Shown piece by piece: positions 1-13,935 of a DNA stretch of 64,000 nt (its first letter is position 1; each line of letters opens with the position of its first letter). A program made the position numbers and the translations under genes. The DNA is from Acanthopleura granulata (Eukaryota; Mollusca; Polyplacophora; Chitonida; Chitonidae): assembly GCA_016165875.1 (NCBI GenBank), contig JABBOT010000007.1, positions 6,977,245 to 7,041,244 of the forward strand, read 5' to 3'. Below the pieces are notes generated by a model. The model was given only the letters and a program-made list of their open reading frames with translations, ran no database searches and was not told the DNA's origin.

Positions 1-109
1 ACACGCCTATAGTAAATCCGCCTAATCGCTAGGGAGTCTGCGTCACAATTTTGTATCGAACCATCTTCGGTTATACCCAAATCTGTTTCTTAACCCAGTG
101 TCGCAAAAG

Positions 110-320
110 TGTAGGCATTATATGAGCATTGCATCTGTTATTTGCATAGCAGGTCTCATCATCTTTGTAGGTGGTATTAGCATTACGTGCTGTATGAGCA
201 TCACAAGTTGTTTATGCATCATAGGCTGTATAAGACTTGCATATCGTATTAGCATCACGTACTGTATGAACCTCATACATTGTATCGACACCAAAACCAG
301 TAGACGCATTTCGAGCTCTT
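110..320. repeat. degenerate 18-21 bp tandem repeat
   Basis: Loosely repeated units of the form AGCATYACGTRCTGTATG recur across the block, and GTATTAGCAT recurs at 174 and 246, 72 bp apart (four 18-bp units). Both strands are open over most of the block, so it gives short ORFs with a repeating Ile-Ser-Ile-Thr pattern. These are products of the repeat and not evidence for a protein. The edges are uncertain because the copies are diverged. Confidence 0.45.
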
Positions 321-2346
321 AAATCATCACACGCTAAATGTACGTCATCCGTTGTCTAAAGTACTACGGCCCAAGACGCTTGAATATTTGATCTGGGGCC
401 GCTGAGTAGTTTTGTCACTGCACTCCGGTCAGTTGCGTTGGTGTGTTTGTCCTTTTTACTCACTAATAGAGTACATACTTACAACTGGTATTATTGTAAT
501 GGAGAGTGTACACTTAAGGTCGGGTGTGGTCACTGACAGCCAGGGCGTGGCAATTTGCTTTCAGGGTTGGATTTTCCTAAGCTCTCTGATACCCCTTCTT
601 GAGATGTCCTCGACTTCACTTTCAAAACGACAGTCCTGTCAACTTCAAATTTTTGTCAAGTGATCTTTTCCAATTCTGCCACTCGGCTCGCCCACACTTC
701 GAGCTTCAGATGTGCCATCTCATATACAACAATAACTTTTTTCGTTTCCTCTTTTTAGTTGTACATCGGTTTTCATGATATGATGGCTAGGTGGCGGCTA
801 TTTTTTTGCGGTGGTTGCACATGCACAGTGTTGCATAAAATCCCCCCGTTGGATATCTGAACAGGTGCAATCAAAAAGCAACTAAGATACACATTTTGGA
901 TTATTAACAACTTATAAACTACCATGTTAAGAGATTTCCATACTGATTAAACTGATTCATCATAATACAATTTTCCTTATTCCATTATCGCACTGTATAC
1001 AATTTCTTACTCTTTTGATGATTTGTGTTGAACGTTCTTTTGGAAATTTATTTTGCACTTATTGACCTACAAGGACCATCCGTAATTATGACAATTGTTG
1101 CATCAGGGTCTGTGTGGACGTCCTGAAGCAAAAGGTTATGGTTCACAAGTGTGCCTGAAAGGTGTTCATGTGAAAATGGAATTTCCTAACCTGAATATAC
1201 TTTGCGCTTGCTGGCCGGTTTCCACAGAATTCTACGTCACAATATTCACCCTACTGTCGGAATTTCTACACGATTTTGTTTTCTCGTAAATTCTCCCACA
1301 GTCCCGTATAACGAGGTAAGCATCGTTTTTACAAAGATGTCAAGCTGTGAAAATAACTTTTTCTTTTATACACATGATGTGTGATCTCTGTCTTTCTTTT
1401 TTTTAACTTACACTTAACTGTGTGTGGCTTTGGTGCCTTTGTCTCTGTTGACTTTACGTTATAAATGAAAACAAAAACCACGGCATTTATTGCTCCGTCT
1501 TGATGCAGGCTACATAAACTATAAGAAAATATTCTAGAGCTGGTGTACACAAAACTATGGAAGCATTGGTACGCTTGTATTAGTGTATGTCGGTTTCGTT
1601 GTCAATCACATTGATACACTAGTTGCCCCGTGGTAGTTTAGGTTGCGTGTTAAAGGAGCCTATATTCTGGGTGGTAGCGCGACGTGCTCGGAGGGAGGTG
1701 GCTTGCCCCGACTTCGAGAGCATGGGACTTGAAAGCTTCAGCGCGTCCTTAACACCTTCACGCTAAATTTACCCCAATTTAGTGGATTGTGAGCCAGATT
1801 AAGGATTTGGTGCCTCACTAAGGCTCAAGTGGAACGCATACATTCGCCTACGCCAGCGCTATCCTTTACGTGGACATTGCGCATGCCTGGACACAAGAGT
1901 TCGACCCAAAGCGTATACAAAGGCAGGCCTCAAAATAGAGTGCCAGTGGGTTTCAAACAACTCGGAATGCCTAAAGTATCGAAATAATTCCGACATTCTT
2001 GGTGTTCTATGGAAGACATTTGCTGACCAGGATAGCATTACAATTCGACAACAACAACGTAAAACACGATAGCTGTGTATCGTTTGTAGGTGGAAAGAAG
2101 GAACTATTTCTCAACATAATTTGTAGCACTCAGGTTACCGTAGCCTACAGTTAAATATAGCCCGCTCGGAATTCCAAGGGTCCATCACTGGAGTCATTCG
2201 AACTGGTATTAATTGGCGAGGAGTTAAACATGTTGTAAACTTATTCGGAGGTTTCAGAACGCAGGTATATCGATACACTGTATTGGGCCGAATCTGGTTT
2301 TAACTTGTTCTTCATGCACCACGGTGCATCATAAATACCCACTGGA

Positions 2347-2399
2347 AAAGAAAAAAAAACAAAAAACAAACAACAACAACAAAAAAAAACAAACAAACG
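2347..2399 (+). repeat. A-rich (A/C) low-complexity tract
   Basis: Runs of A interrupted by single C residues (AAC/AAAC units) cover about 50 bp. It resembles the tract at 47809-47893. It could be an expanded old poly(A) tail of a retroposon, but no body is recognisable beside it. Confidence 0.8.
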
Positions 2400-4344
2400 C
2401 TACAACCAAACAGTTCAGATGATTTAGTTAGCTCTTTGGAATTTTCGGTAGAAATAAATAATGAACAGTAATAACAGATCTTTGCGAGTTCAGAGTAGAA
2501 ATAATAAAGTCATGCAATAAAGCATGCATAGCGTTTATGACAATACGTCCCGGGGTCAGTTTAATACTAGTCAACTTGGCACTGGGATAATTCCCCGCAA
2601 ATGACCCAACCTTTATATCGACCTACAACACAGAGAGTGTATATTCCCGGAGAAAAGTATTCTTCCGAAGTTTTGTGAAATTGGCCTGAGTTCTTTACAT
2701 TTCCAGGAGTTTCAGCTAACAAACGTGTCCCGACATAGATATTTTTAGGCGCTGAAAAGCAATTAAATGCAACAGGATCAGTATCGATTTTGCCAATCAC
2801 TGAACAGTCATTTAACAAATCCTAGAAAAGCATAGTTATTAAGAAAATATCAGGGCTCAGACAGGTAGTAGGTTGACAGAGAAGCCGTCTATACCTTGGA
2901 TGAAGACAGTGGTACACGTGCAACTTGTTTCTGTCTATCAAAAACATGCCTTAGCAATTTTCATGCGGTGAAATTCTTTTCTGTGCTTTTTTTTTCTTCT
3001 TCTGCTGTGTAAGGACGAAGAAGGCAAGGTGTCAGCCCTTTATTTGATTGACAAGTGCTTCTTTCTTAGAAGTTGATGTTTCATTGGAAGATCCTGTCTT
3101 GAGAGGGTTGAACCTATACCAGTTAAGCAGCCCATCTTCGCCCGAGTTGACATACTTGAAATAGTTCTGATTATGCCCCCCCTCCCCCCAGGCACGACTC
3201 CGCATGGTGTAGTCGACAGGGCTGAGCGATTTTATTTGGCCAGTTTTCAATGGTCATTCCGTAATTGATTGCTGCAGTAGATCGTGTCGGTCACTTCTTC
3301 TTGTGACATGCTCCAAACTTACCTGCGGAAAACCATATTTTCCTCTCTATTTACGGCACCGTCGTCCATGCGCCGACCCCGTTTTGACGGGTCTAATGTA
3401 AACACAATAAGCAGAAGTGGTGATAACTGAGAATCAGGCGCAAACGCTGTCTCACTCTGTGGAATCTACCGGGATTATTTCTTTACCTCAGACGTCAAGC
3501 GTGGACTGTACACGGTGGAGGTAATTCAAATACTATACCTTATCCAACAGTCAGCCACACTGACTTACTATTCAGACTAACCCAGTGTATAGAAACAAAT
3601 CGGACACTTGTGATCTGCGAGTGTTATCGTGTTGCTATTTTTGACAGATTTCATACAGCTACGTGGAACCCGGCTGCAATTCTACGAGCCAGTTTTATCG
3701 ACCCGTTTATATGGTTACCTTTTAGAGTCATCTCTTAATTATTTGCTGTGATGTAATCATATTATTTTACACTGCCTTAACGAAATTATAACACAATTGC
3801 TCCGTTAGATGGAACGACCGTCAAAATGCCTTGTTTTGTTTGGAAAATTCTATTCGACTCGATTTCAGTACGTTTAAAATGTATTTCTACTGCTACGGTT
3901 AATGCGGACAAAATTTCGTGTTTGTATTTTCTTCGCGCTTGAGAATTGCTTGGATTTTCGCCCCCTCATTTTATTATCCATCCTTTAGTGAAAACTTTAA
4001 CCGTAAGTGATGAAAACTTCCAAAAACTGTTTTTAGAGGGCTTCTGGATAATTTGCGGTCTATGGAAAGGACGCCCATGGCGTTCAAAAGTATTGTTCAG
4101 TTCGTCACACATACTTTTTAAAGGCGAAGTGTTTGAGGAAGCAAGGGTATATCAGAGAAGCACCCTCTCTTACGGGTGCTTCATCATTAGCTCGGAACAA
4201 GTGTCTTTCACCCTAGTGCTCATCTCCCTATAGCGCACGAGCTCGGGCGAGCCTCTTGGGGACGGGTACACCCGATTTCTTTACCCAATGTTTGTGATCA
4301 TTAATTCAGCCAGTGTGGTATTTAACGAGTACGCTAGGCGCATT

Positions 4345-4371
4345 ATACACACACATACATATATATATATA
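4345..4371. repeat. (CA)n-(TA)n microsatellite
   Basis: A short run of ACACACACA passes into an ATATATATATA run. It is a simple sequence repeat with no associated gene. Confidence 0.8.
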
Positions 4372-7214
4372 GCCACGGCCTAGGTATTTGTGTCGATGAA
4401 TAGGGAAAGTATTAGCTTGGTATTGGATACTATATAAATATCTCTACATGTGTTTGTGCCGTTTGGAAAGAAGATTTCTGATTTATATTTTATAGTTTTC
4501 TGCTAACATACACTCCTCCACCCGCCCTACTCCTCCTCCAAAGCTGCCATCCCTTCGCGGCAGGAACTTACTATGTCAAAATATGTGGTCCAGTTGAAGT
4601 CAAATTTAGGGAGCGTCCAGGAGGATTGAGGGGGGCCTCCCTCTTGTCGCACACACGGGACCCCGCTTTTTCGGGACACCGAGGTGCACGGAAAAAATCT
4701 GCTCTGTGCCAATAGCAGTGCTCGTGTATTAGTAACCGTAACCTGTTGAACATGGCAGTTATTCGTGGAATCTGAGAAAGTAGCAACTGCGATAGAACAG
4801 TCGGGGGGCAGGCAGTAAGAACAGTCAACACCGGTTATAGTGGGCCTGATCCCCGAGAAATCTCAATTCAAGCTGACAGTGCTGCACAAGCTCGCTCAGC
4901 TGATCGGGTGCCGTTGGATGAAAGTAGTAGTGTCTCGTGGTAGAGGCTATGTACTGTCCTTATTACCAGCACAGGGAAAAGACTTACCCTACCGGCCTTA
5001 ACTCTAAACCTGGACGCCCGCAGGATACTTAAACTACACGACAGGTGATTAATCAACACTAATTAAAAGAGTTAATTAATTTGGAGGTAAGTGGTCATCC
5101 GCTAAGTTAAGAAACTCAATTTCAGAAATATTTCCCGTCCGGATTTTTACGCGAAGTTTAATGGAACTTTTGATATGGTTTATGAAGCAAGGTAAAAGCT
5201 GTTTGGAATTGACTGGAACTGAATATACTACGGGGAAAACTTTCGTATTGCAAAATGAATGTCTACGCTGACACGTTTTAAGCGCCATATATCATCGGTT
5301 AGTGAATCGGAGGCTCTCAGCCCAGCGCACTTTGCCATGTCACCTCCAACCATCATGACTTATAAACATTAACTTGATACCTTAAACAGCGAAACTGGCG
5401 ACGCTATAATTTTGTCACCGATACACAGGTACTCTTTTGAAAAAGACAACTTTTAAATTTGGTCATGAGATCCCGATATCTATCGCAAATGAGATACAAA
5501 CGCTTCTCCCGTTCCACATGCTAGAATCCATCATTATTCTCAGTATTCTGTTTCAAAGTTAACCGGGTACAAACGACCAGTTTAGAGGGTATAACCATGT
5601 CATCTATTCAAAGCCGATGCCTGCCACATTCCATCGATATTTAGTTAGATCCTTCTGGTTTGGAGCATGTACCCAGGAATGTTTGAGGTTTAAAGGACAA
5701 GACAATTAAAATAGGGAGAAAAATTAAAACTAATACTGTAGTGAAATTAAGACACATGCATTACAAATGCGTAATGTTGCGTTCGCTATTTAAACCTTCT
5801 GGTGTATTCGGGAAACCAACACACCGATTTACGTGTATGCAAAATTATTCAGATGATTATGTTAAGTTTAATTTATGTAAGTTTGCATTGTGTATACAAA
5901 CATACCTGTGCCAGTCATGGTCTTACTGCATTTACAAAGCTTTTAGTGCTGTAATTATTAGATATTGTGTCTTGCGTGGCTCTTACCTGCGTCCGTTGAA
6001 ATGTTTTTCTGATTTCGATAGGCCTATTTGTACTAAAAGGAAAAAAACAACATTTACACCGAATTATTATATGTATGACTTGTCAACTAGTATGCGTGTT
6101 TATTTGTTTAAAGCAGAAAAGAAAACCAACATTTTTTGTTTTGAAATACCGCTTAAGATTATCGACGTCACATTCTGCTGCTCCACTTCTGTGTACGCAT
6201 AAGGGCTGCATACACTCCAGCTGTCTCAGTCATGAAAGCTTGAACAGGGGTTCGCCTGTACTGTGTAGTTGTTAAAGGGTCGGTAGTAAACTAGCGTACA
6301 ACGATAACACTAGGTACTCTAACTGTTTCAAACTGTATGACAAAGTTTCTCACCATATTTTCCTATCTCGCAGCCGTCTTGTCTCACCGAACCATTCCGG
6401 GGCATGTTATATCGGTTATTACTGACATAAGAGCGTAATCATTTAAGATGAATATTTAATTTCTAATCAAAACTAGCAGAAAAGGGGTTTTCCTTTTAGT
6501 GTTATGTGAAAAACAAGTGGTCATAGCAAGGCTAGATTGATTTCAGACGATAGACTGTTTAGATAAGTGGAGAGTATGCGGCTTCACGAAGTCAGAGACC
6601 TCTATGTGTAATACGTCGCTTTATGTTAGCATGCCTCACGGGTCAGGAAGAACCGTTACATTGGTCGGTACCGGTCCGACGGCCGGTGATTTAACACTGA
6701 TGTAACCACACAGGAAAAAGCGAGTCCGGTTTCGACATGATAGGTGCCAGGGCGTTTCTCACTGCAGAGGTCGGTGTGTTTTCCTGACCCACGTTACACT
6801 GATCTCTATGGCATAACAGTTTCTTCCTTCATGGAAAATAGCTTATCACCAGCGGGGCTATCATCATGACATAGGCTCCACTTACGAATAACGGTCATAG
6901 TGCTGTGAGAAGTCTAAGGCAAAAAAACTTCGACTCCTACACATTATGAATCATGGTCTGAAGAAACATAATGCTTTTTAAGTGCACTTTTTTAAGTTAA
7001 AAAAATGGAAGAAAATGAAAAGCTTATAAACTTGAAAAAAAAAATAAGAAGTTACGGATGAAAAGTACTTGACGTACACATTGCTGGCTCAGTAATAAAG
7101 TAGGACAAAGTATTTATATATAAAAAAATGGCGGAGTGGCTTATATATCTCCTCCTGGGTCTGTTTACATGTCACTTAAGTTTGCAAGTGCAAAACCGAG
7201 CATCGCACAGCAGA

Positions 7215-8000
7215 ACTGATCCAGTATTCGGCGAAGCGGTCCCTGCATTCCGCTGAATGACCCATCCCTTTTGTGGCGTTGCCCTAATCCCCCGTTGAGT
7301 GACCCAGTTATATTGTGGAGTAGCCCTTACATGCCACTGAGACCCAGTTATTTTGCGGAGTGGGCCTTACATGCCACTGACACCCAGTAATTTTACAGAG
7401 TGGCCTTTAAATGCCACTGTGGCCCAATTATGTTGCGGAGTAGCCCCTTTCACCCATTGAGACCAGTGTATTTTGCGAAGTAGAACTTATGTCCCAATGG
7501 AGCCCAAGAAATCTGTTAAGTGCTTCTTATAGCCCATGAAGTAACCCAAGCATCCCTTGAGTGAGCCATTCATTTTGTGGAGTGGCCTACATATTCCGTT
7601 CAGTATCTGATGTATTTTGTAGAGATGCCTACATATTCCGTTGAGTGATCCATGTATTTTACAAAGTGGCCTATATATCCCAATGAAACCTATTTTCATT
7701 CATGTATACCTGCAATTCTTTCAGAGTAAATCAATATCCACTGAAATGTGCGTTGAAATGACCTTCTTATCCCGCAGGATGGCGCTGTCGATGGTTACTG
7801 TATATTACTTGTGGCCACAGTATTAGACGGAGTAGTATCTGTATCCTAAGGAGTTGTCATTGTATCCCGCGGAGTGAATAGTGTATCTTACAAAGTTGCC
7901 AGTATATCCCGCGGAGCGTTTACTGCATCTTACAGAGTTGCCTCTCTATCCCACATAGTGTGATTAGTGTGACATTCACAGTGGCCACTATGTTCAGCGA
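7215..8000. repeat. degenerate minisatellite, about 40-bp unit
   Basis: A unit of the form ATGCCACTGAGACCCAGTTA followed by TTTTGCGGAGTGGCC recurs with a 40-bp period. ATGCCACTG occurs at 7331, 7371 and 7411, and the TTTTGCGGAG segment at 7351, 7391 and 7431 (variant) keeps the same register. The pattern decays to about 7700. Related units (ATCCCGCGGAG, TATCTTACAAAGTTGCC) reappear at 7830-7980. Copies are strongly diverged, so this is an old array. ORFs crossing it are repeat-derived. Confidence 0.7.
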
Positions 8001-8063
8001 AATGATTGCTGTACCCTTTCTACAGGGTACGCAAAATGAAGTGTAACAATAAAGTACAGCCTG

Positions 8064-8330
8064 ACGTCTATGATGTGATTCACGTCATTTAAGGTTCCAT
8101 AACGCCCGTCTTGCAAGAGGTGTTCGAGGCCTCTGTAGGTGTCCAGTATTAGTTGAACCAGGTCTCTGTGAGATAATCCAGGCATCCATCCAGTGTCCAG
8201 TGCCGCCAGGTGGTTATCGTGTGGTTCACGTCATTTGAGGTTCATTAAAGGAAGTTTTGCGAGAGGTGATCGAGGTCGGCATAGTTGTCCAGAGGTAACT
8301 GAACCAGGTGTCTGTGAGGTGATACAGCCC
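8064..8330 (+). repeat. tandem duplication, 146-bp spacing
   Basis: Two diverged copies of about 110-120 bp start near 8064 and 8210. Shared blocks include TTCACGTCATTT (CACGTCATTT at 8081 and 8227), GCAAGAGGTG/GCGAGAGGTG, GTCCAG and TGAACCAGGT followed by TCTGTGAG. It lies directly after the 40-bp minisatellite and may belong to the same unstable region. Confidence 0.75.
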
Positions 8331-8344
8331 AGTAAATTGTAATT

Positions 8345-11300
8345 TTGCTTCTGACAATTGATGGCGGTCGTTCTGGCCAGTTTTGGGTTTAGTTAATGTA
8401 AAGACATTTTTGAATATATATAAATGTAGATGCATATTTACAAATGTTTATCTATAGCAGTGAATGAAAATATTCACAGTCGACCAAACATGCACCGAAC
8501 TTGGTATCATTGCCATTGTCGCGAGAAGAAAATTTCTACTGTTCAGTCGCAAGACAATTTAAACTCGTATAATTTGTGACAAATGGGATAAATTTTAAAT
8601 TTCATGCTTTAAAAAAATGCCTACCATATGGCTATTTAGGTGATATTTATTCAAAGCCTGACCTTCGTTTACTCAAGGTGGAATCAGCTCTACTTTGTCC
8701 TTCTCTAAGGGTTGAGATTAGCGTATTAACGCACAAAGGGAGATAATTACTGGTGTCATGTCTGCCATTTTCCACAGCGATAAAAACTCTGTTTTCGGCA
8801 AGGTATTTGGGCATGAAATACAGTGTCGCTTTTAGAGAGGGTCGTCTGGTGCTGGCTGACTTCACCATCAGGAACAGGGATGTCCCGTTAGGCGGAGCTC
8901 ATGCCGATGGAATGCGAGGTCAAAAGTTTGGATACGCAGAGAGCTGACAGGTCATCAATGGACCCGGTTTAATCTACTGTCCGATTGTAAAAACGAGGCT
9001 GTGTGTGACCCGCGCCCGATGCTGGAGAGTGTCACCGCTGGGCTGCTGTAATCGGCAACATGGGTAAATCCCCCACACCCATATACTACAACCTTACCTT
9101 TTAGGCTGTACGTAGAGCTTGTTCTCCCGATTTCGGCATGTTCCGCGGCGTCGCGTCGCTGCTTCGCCCTAATCTCCAAAGCAGCCTGCCTGTGTGTATG
9201 CGGCACGCAGACTGCGCTAACTGACAAACGTGGAGAAAAAAAACCCCAAAACAATGGGAGCATTGTTGAGTACAAGAAGACTGATCTTTCACGGCGACAA
9301 CTGAAAAGGGTTTGTCCAAGAAGCACAGCTATATTTAGTCGGCCTGGCCGTGGAAGACACTACATGTGACGGTCCCGCAATTTCCGCTTAGTTTAGAACC
9401 GGGTTTGCGTGGGCGGGCAATTACTAGTTGGTTAGGGTGGCTTTCATCTCCAAGTGTAGAGGATGGCAGAGAATATTTCCTAAATTAATAGAAGAACCTT
9501 TGAGCACTGATGCATACTCTTTTAACAGCGGCGGCGTCCTCTGGCGTGGGTAACGCAGGATTGTTAAGTTTTCATGACTAGAGAGTTCATATTGCAATAC
9601 CGGCTCGCCATTGATAATTTGGCATGCACACATATATGATTCTTTGAGATTCGACTGGACGTCACCAGAAGGTTTCTGTCATCTTCCACCCGTTTTTGGA
9701 ATAGCCAACACAGATGCCCTGCCCTGTATCTTGTCGTAATTTGCTAATTGATAGATACCATTGCAGTACTTGGCAATTCGACACGGATACGGCTTACTGG
9801 GAGATATCGGTTCTGGCTGTGCTTGGCATGTAATCAGTGCATCACTGAACTCCATCCCTTGCTACAACACAATGTGCTCCGTGAGAAGGGTGACGAATAG
9901 TTCGACCGCATTAATCCAACTGCCTATAACATTTGTTCCTGAAAACAACGACTGACAATCCAAACACCTACACGAAGCCATCTATTGAATCAACGCACAT
10001 TTTCTTCCATGAGTTAAAGGTAGAAAAACTGCAATTCACTTATTTATAACGTTGATGAGAATGCAATGGGTTCCATTAGAGACTGAGTTTTTTTCCTTGT
10101 TTTAAACCATAGATTAATTTGAAAGCATAGCTGTATTTGTGAAACATTACGGGGCACCTACATGTAGGTATGGCTTCAATTTGACTTGCCCCAGAATGCT
10201 AGAGCATCAACAATGTGATATACTTTATATATGGGTCTTTTACGAATGAAGACAGGCGTCTTATGGCCAAAAAAAAAATAAACACAAAAACAAAAACAGG
10301 AAAAGAAAATATGAAAAGGCCTGATTAATTCCCTAAGGTATGACTATGTAAACTTTGCTACTTTTAATTACACTGTGCTTAATGCCAGTGGGAAGTGAGA
10401 AGTGTCACTTCCATTATCTCCCACTTAAATACCATGAAATATTTGGAGAGGGCGTGTCAGGCATAACTTTGAGGTTTTGTCAAAATTTTTAAATATGCAG
10501 CCATAAATAAACGTATGTGGCCTTTATCTGAAGAACAGTCAGTTCCTTAATTCCCGTTTATGGACATTTCTAGCACATTCCGGTGTGATCACTGCCTCTA
10601 CGTATGGAGATATATGCTAGAAATGCCTTTGAACTATCCATGGGGTAAACTGCGAAATACATGTGAAAGCATATATCCTCCATTGGAAGGTTTCTCTTGA
10701 AAGCCTCTATTACATTGTCTTCAAAGCCTCTACTAAGTTTTAATTATCCGTTGCAGGTTGTGCACACCGACCACACAGACTGTGGAATTGCATCGGGAGG
10801 ATTCATAAGTCATTTGGATTTACCTGCGAGTTGGTGGTGGTTCTATTACGATAAGGTTGGCCGAAGAATTTCCGAAAGGGGTCTCCTTGGTGTTGATGGT
10901 AGCAACGCCCTGTTCCTGTTTGTCGCTGGCAGGTGGCCACGTCAGTGCTACTCCTACATGCTGGATTTACTTACCCTAATGTATTCCCGCCTTAATGACG
11001 GAAATAAAAGGTGGGACGACTGGATTAGAAGTCGCTTATAGCGCTGGGAATCAAGTCACTCTCTGGATACTGGATGGCTAATATGCAGTTGTGCCCATCT
11101 GAATCCCAGTCTGTGTTTTCACTATGACTCGTGCCATTTGAGTTCAACACCTGGCGATTTGTGAATTGTCAGTCAAGCTAAATGATCGATAGAAGGACGA
11201 TCCGCCACTTCGCCTAGTTGTAACCAGAAAGTCAGCACAACTGCAAATTACATGGGAATAAATTAATGCGGCTTGTGTGGAACGAGCAATACGGAGTTAT

Positions 11301-11380
11301 AAAGGACTGCCGGGAAAAAACAAATAACACAACAGCATCGGGTAAGTTCGGAGTTACATATAGAAACTTTCTCTTTTAGT
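8345..11380. other. non-coding stretch with one doubtful exon-like ORF
   Basis: Nothing recognisable is present except an open frame at 10757-11041. It is preceded by an acceptor-like sequence (TTAATTATCCGTTGCAG) and followed by AATAAA at 11257. The 94-codon frame has no family resemblance and its length is within what chance gives in 64 kb. I do not call it a gene, but it is the best exon candidate in this stretch. Confidence 0.4.
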
Positions 11381-11878
11381 TATTTATTATGTATGCCTCA
11401 GTGAAATCCCAGTATTTCCTTCACCGGTAAAAGTGTTATTTTCACCGCAGTGAAATATCTCCTTTTAAAATTTCACACCAAGACGTCATGGCGTCAAATA
11501 AGAAACATTTTATTTCTGTAAAATTCCGGTCCGATCTCAGCGGAATGACGCCATAATGCTACAATGTTTAGTCAACTGCTACATTCTCACGTCATGCAAG
11601 AAGACACAGCGTCGTATAACACGTCACGTACACGACGTCACGTTCTAGGCATGTCTGTGACAGCCTGCGGCTGGAAGAAGTGCCAAAAACTCTTTAAAGT
11701 ATACAAAATCATGACACTGTTAGGGTATAAATAATAAACAGAATATTGCACATTGAAGGCTGAATACCATAAATATTGTTCTCGTAAGAGGTGGAAAAGA
11801 CAACCCACGAGAGGCAAAGCGTTTCCACCCCTCACTGGAACAATATTTATGGTAGTCCAACCTTTACTGTGCAATGTC
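11381..11878 (+). mobile_element. 500-bp fold-back element, copy A
   Basis: This segment is repeated in inverted orientation at 43631-44130 (copy B). Homology runs over essentially the whole 500 bp, with shared blocks such as CAGTGAAATCCCAGTATTTC, AGTCAACTGCTACATTCTCA and GTTAGGGTATAAATAATAAA. The right end (11745-11878) is an imperfect palindrome: ATTGCACATTGAAGG...CCATAAATATTGTT on one side pairs with AACAATATTTATGG...TGTGCAAT on the other. No ORF is present, so it is probably a non-autonomous DNA element. I do not recognise its superfamily. The hairpin loop region is shortened relative to copy B. Confidence 0.75.
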
Positions 11879-11945
11879 CTCTATGTATCTGTATATCTAT
11901 TGGCGTATACAGTGTACCACTCAACTTAACTCAGCGTCTGTCTCC

Positions 11946-12005
11946 ACACATACTGTCTTACCTAAACACATGCTGTCTTACCTAAACACATGCTGTCTTA
12001 CCTAA
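11946..12005 (+). repeat. 20-bp tandem repeat, three copies
   Basis: ACACATGCTGTCTTACCTAA is repeated three times in direct tandem. The first copy differs by one base (A for G). It is a small, young array just outside fold-back element copy A. Confidence 0.95.
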
Positions 12006-13247
12006 ACCTACGTACAGTTCAGAAACATCTGCCAAAGCTCCTTTACAGCCTATATCAGATTTCCTTAGGATATGCGGTGAGTAAATGCCCTCACAATAGC
12101 TTATCCATTAGGCTGATACGGACACAGCGTTGTGATGGTAAGCTTATTCTCACCAACGCCTCTTAAAACATCTTTTATTGCATGTTTACTCGGGGAACAC
12201 AACCCGGCTCCAGTATGTTCACTTCTCGTTATGCCTGTCAGCTGAGCAATTTCTTGCATAAATAGCCATTCACATACAAGGATAACATTTTTAATACTTC
12301 TAATTTAACCTGTATTTTTTTTAAAATAACGTAATTGATACTCTGCATGCTGTTTTGTTTCCGTATGCAAATGTGCAGTTACAAATAACATGTCGTGTTT
12401 GTTTCTTTTCACGAATTTTATGCTAAATTCTGCACCAAAGTCATTCAAACTTCACTCCATTGTTGACAATGCTTTTGAAGGGACAACAGCACCGTTATCT
12501 GTGGTCGAAGGAGAATATAATTGTGAATAATTTCTAAGCATAGGCTTCCTTATTGTGTGTTATTATCACTCGGTACATTAAGAAAACCAAACCACACAAT
12601 ACTTCTCAACGGATGTTCAGTGAGCATAAAGTAGGAATTATCGGCGAGCATCATGTGTCAGGCTTTATGGCACGGTAACCCGTGTGAGGCAGACAGCGGC
12701 CACAAGTAAATTGTATCACAATGGTCCTTTCATGTGAAAAAATCTTTGAACTCAATGTTCCACATGCTTTACAGTCAATCAAAGTAACAATGTTCAAATG
12801 GCTTTTGTGAGCGAAGCTGTACACAGAACTCGTCTCGTCCATGACTAACACCGACATTGTTTAGAACTGAAATCCACCAAATTGGCTTTCAGTTTGAGCT
12901 ATATATATGTAGATTATCCATGTATTCTACTGCCTTGAGATAAGGATGAGGATGTGGTTAAGGGTCAGTGCCTGTACGTAGATAAACAGTGAATAGATTA
13001 AACACGCCTTAGTCTTCACCACAGGCGACTATCCAAACGCTGACGTTAAAAGTGATAAAATTCCAGCAGCACCATGCAGTATTTGGTGTTCCCGTTGAAC
13101 ACAAAACTTTATTCTCGATGGAAGTGTTGCCCTCAAATAGCTCACATATCTGCATCTTTTTTTTTACCTAATACTGCTCATTGCATGGTACTGCGGCGGG
13201 GATGGGGGTTGAAAGTTTGTACTATTGAAGCATTTAGGTGAACTTCT
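12006..13247. other. non-coding stretch, nothing recognised
   Basis: No repeat copy, RNA gene or exon candidate was found between the 20-bp array and the first copy of the GGTAACCGGT repeat family. Confidence 0.5.
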
Positions 13248-13336
13248 GGAACAAAATCGTCACTGTGGTAAATTGATAAGGTGTCGGATCTGATAGGTTA
13301 CCAGTGACCATATGTCAACTATTACACCGTCGTCGG
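13248..13336 (-). repeat. GGTAACCGGT-family interspersed repeat, copy 1
   Basis: Read on the minus strand it has TAATAGTTGACATATGGTCA, CTGGTAACC, then TATCAATTTACC and GATTTTGTTCC. This is the order of blocks in the better copies at 51341 and 52812. It is diverged. The family has no coding potential; it may be a short MITE or SINE remnant. Confidence 0.55.
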
Positions 13337-13875
13337 TGTTCTGCCTTTACTCTCCTTTGTATTATATTTTGCATTGTCCATTTTCTATTTCAAAAGTGTT
13401 TAATGAATTGTGATATTCTGTCGGCACCGGTCAACAGGGGAAGAGCTCCGTGTCCACTTTAAATACCTGCTCGCTGGTTAATTCGCGTTTCATGAGATGT
13501 GATATGAATGGAATAGGTTATAGAGAATTGCAATTTTTCTACTTTCTTTACCACACCGAGTAAGCGGATTTTATTTTACCTCTCATCGAGTGTGGTTCTA
13601 CCTGAAGAGTATGGATAGCGGTACAGACTGTTCATCAAAACTTGCAAAACTGTCTTTGTTCTACTGATCGTGGACAGTTTAATGTGGTGTTGTCTTATCG
13701 TCTCGGGAAGAACGTGATCCAAAAGGAGTTCTTCCATGTTTCCCGTTTCCTCATGGTGAGGGCTAGTGCCTTTCACTGCTTCAGTTATTAGGTTCACATA
13801 TGTTGCACTGATATGAACCTACAATTTGCTTTCATCCTATTTAGAACGGTGCTAGACACTGTTGTATTTCTTTTT

Positions 13876-13935
13876 CCGGCTGGAGGAGGAAGGGGTGGGG
13901 GACGGGCTGTGTGGACAGAGAGGGGTGGGGGTAGA
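13876..13935 (+). other. G-rich purine tract, possible G-quadruplex
   Basis: Five G-runs of three to five bases (GGGGTGGGGGACGGG, then GGGGTGGGGG) occur within about 60 bp of mostly purine sequence on the plus strand. The longer loops make quadruplex formation possible but not certain. No gene start is evident nearby. Confidence 0.4.

Larger units (their letters stand above)
341..7214. other. non-coding stretch, no gene recognised
   Basis: No ORF here resembles a known protein and no convincing exon chain was seen. The longest open frame (5741-6202, 153 codons) is AT-rich, starts on GTG and has no recognisable domain. The stretch holds only an A/C-rich low-complexity tract and a short CA/TA microsatellite, listed separately. 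Confidence 0.6.

Noticed and set aside
5741..6202. 153-codon open frame on the plus strand
   Set aside because: Opens on GTG, AT-rich, no recognisable domain, no splice or promoter context; within chance for 64 kb in six frames.
10757..11041. Terminal exon of an unknown gene
   Set aside because: Acceptor-like start and AATAAA downstream are present, but the 94-residue product is unrecognised and its length is expected by chance.
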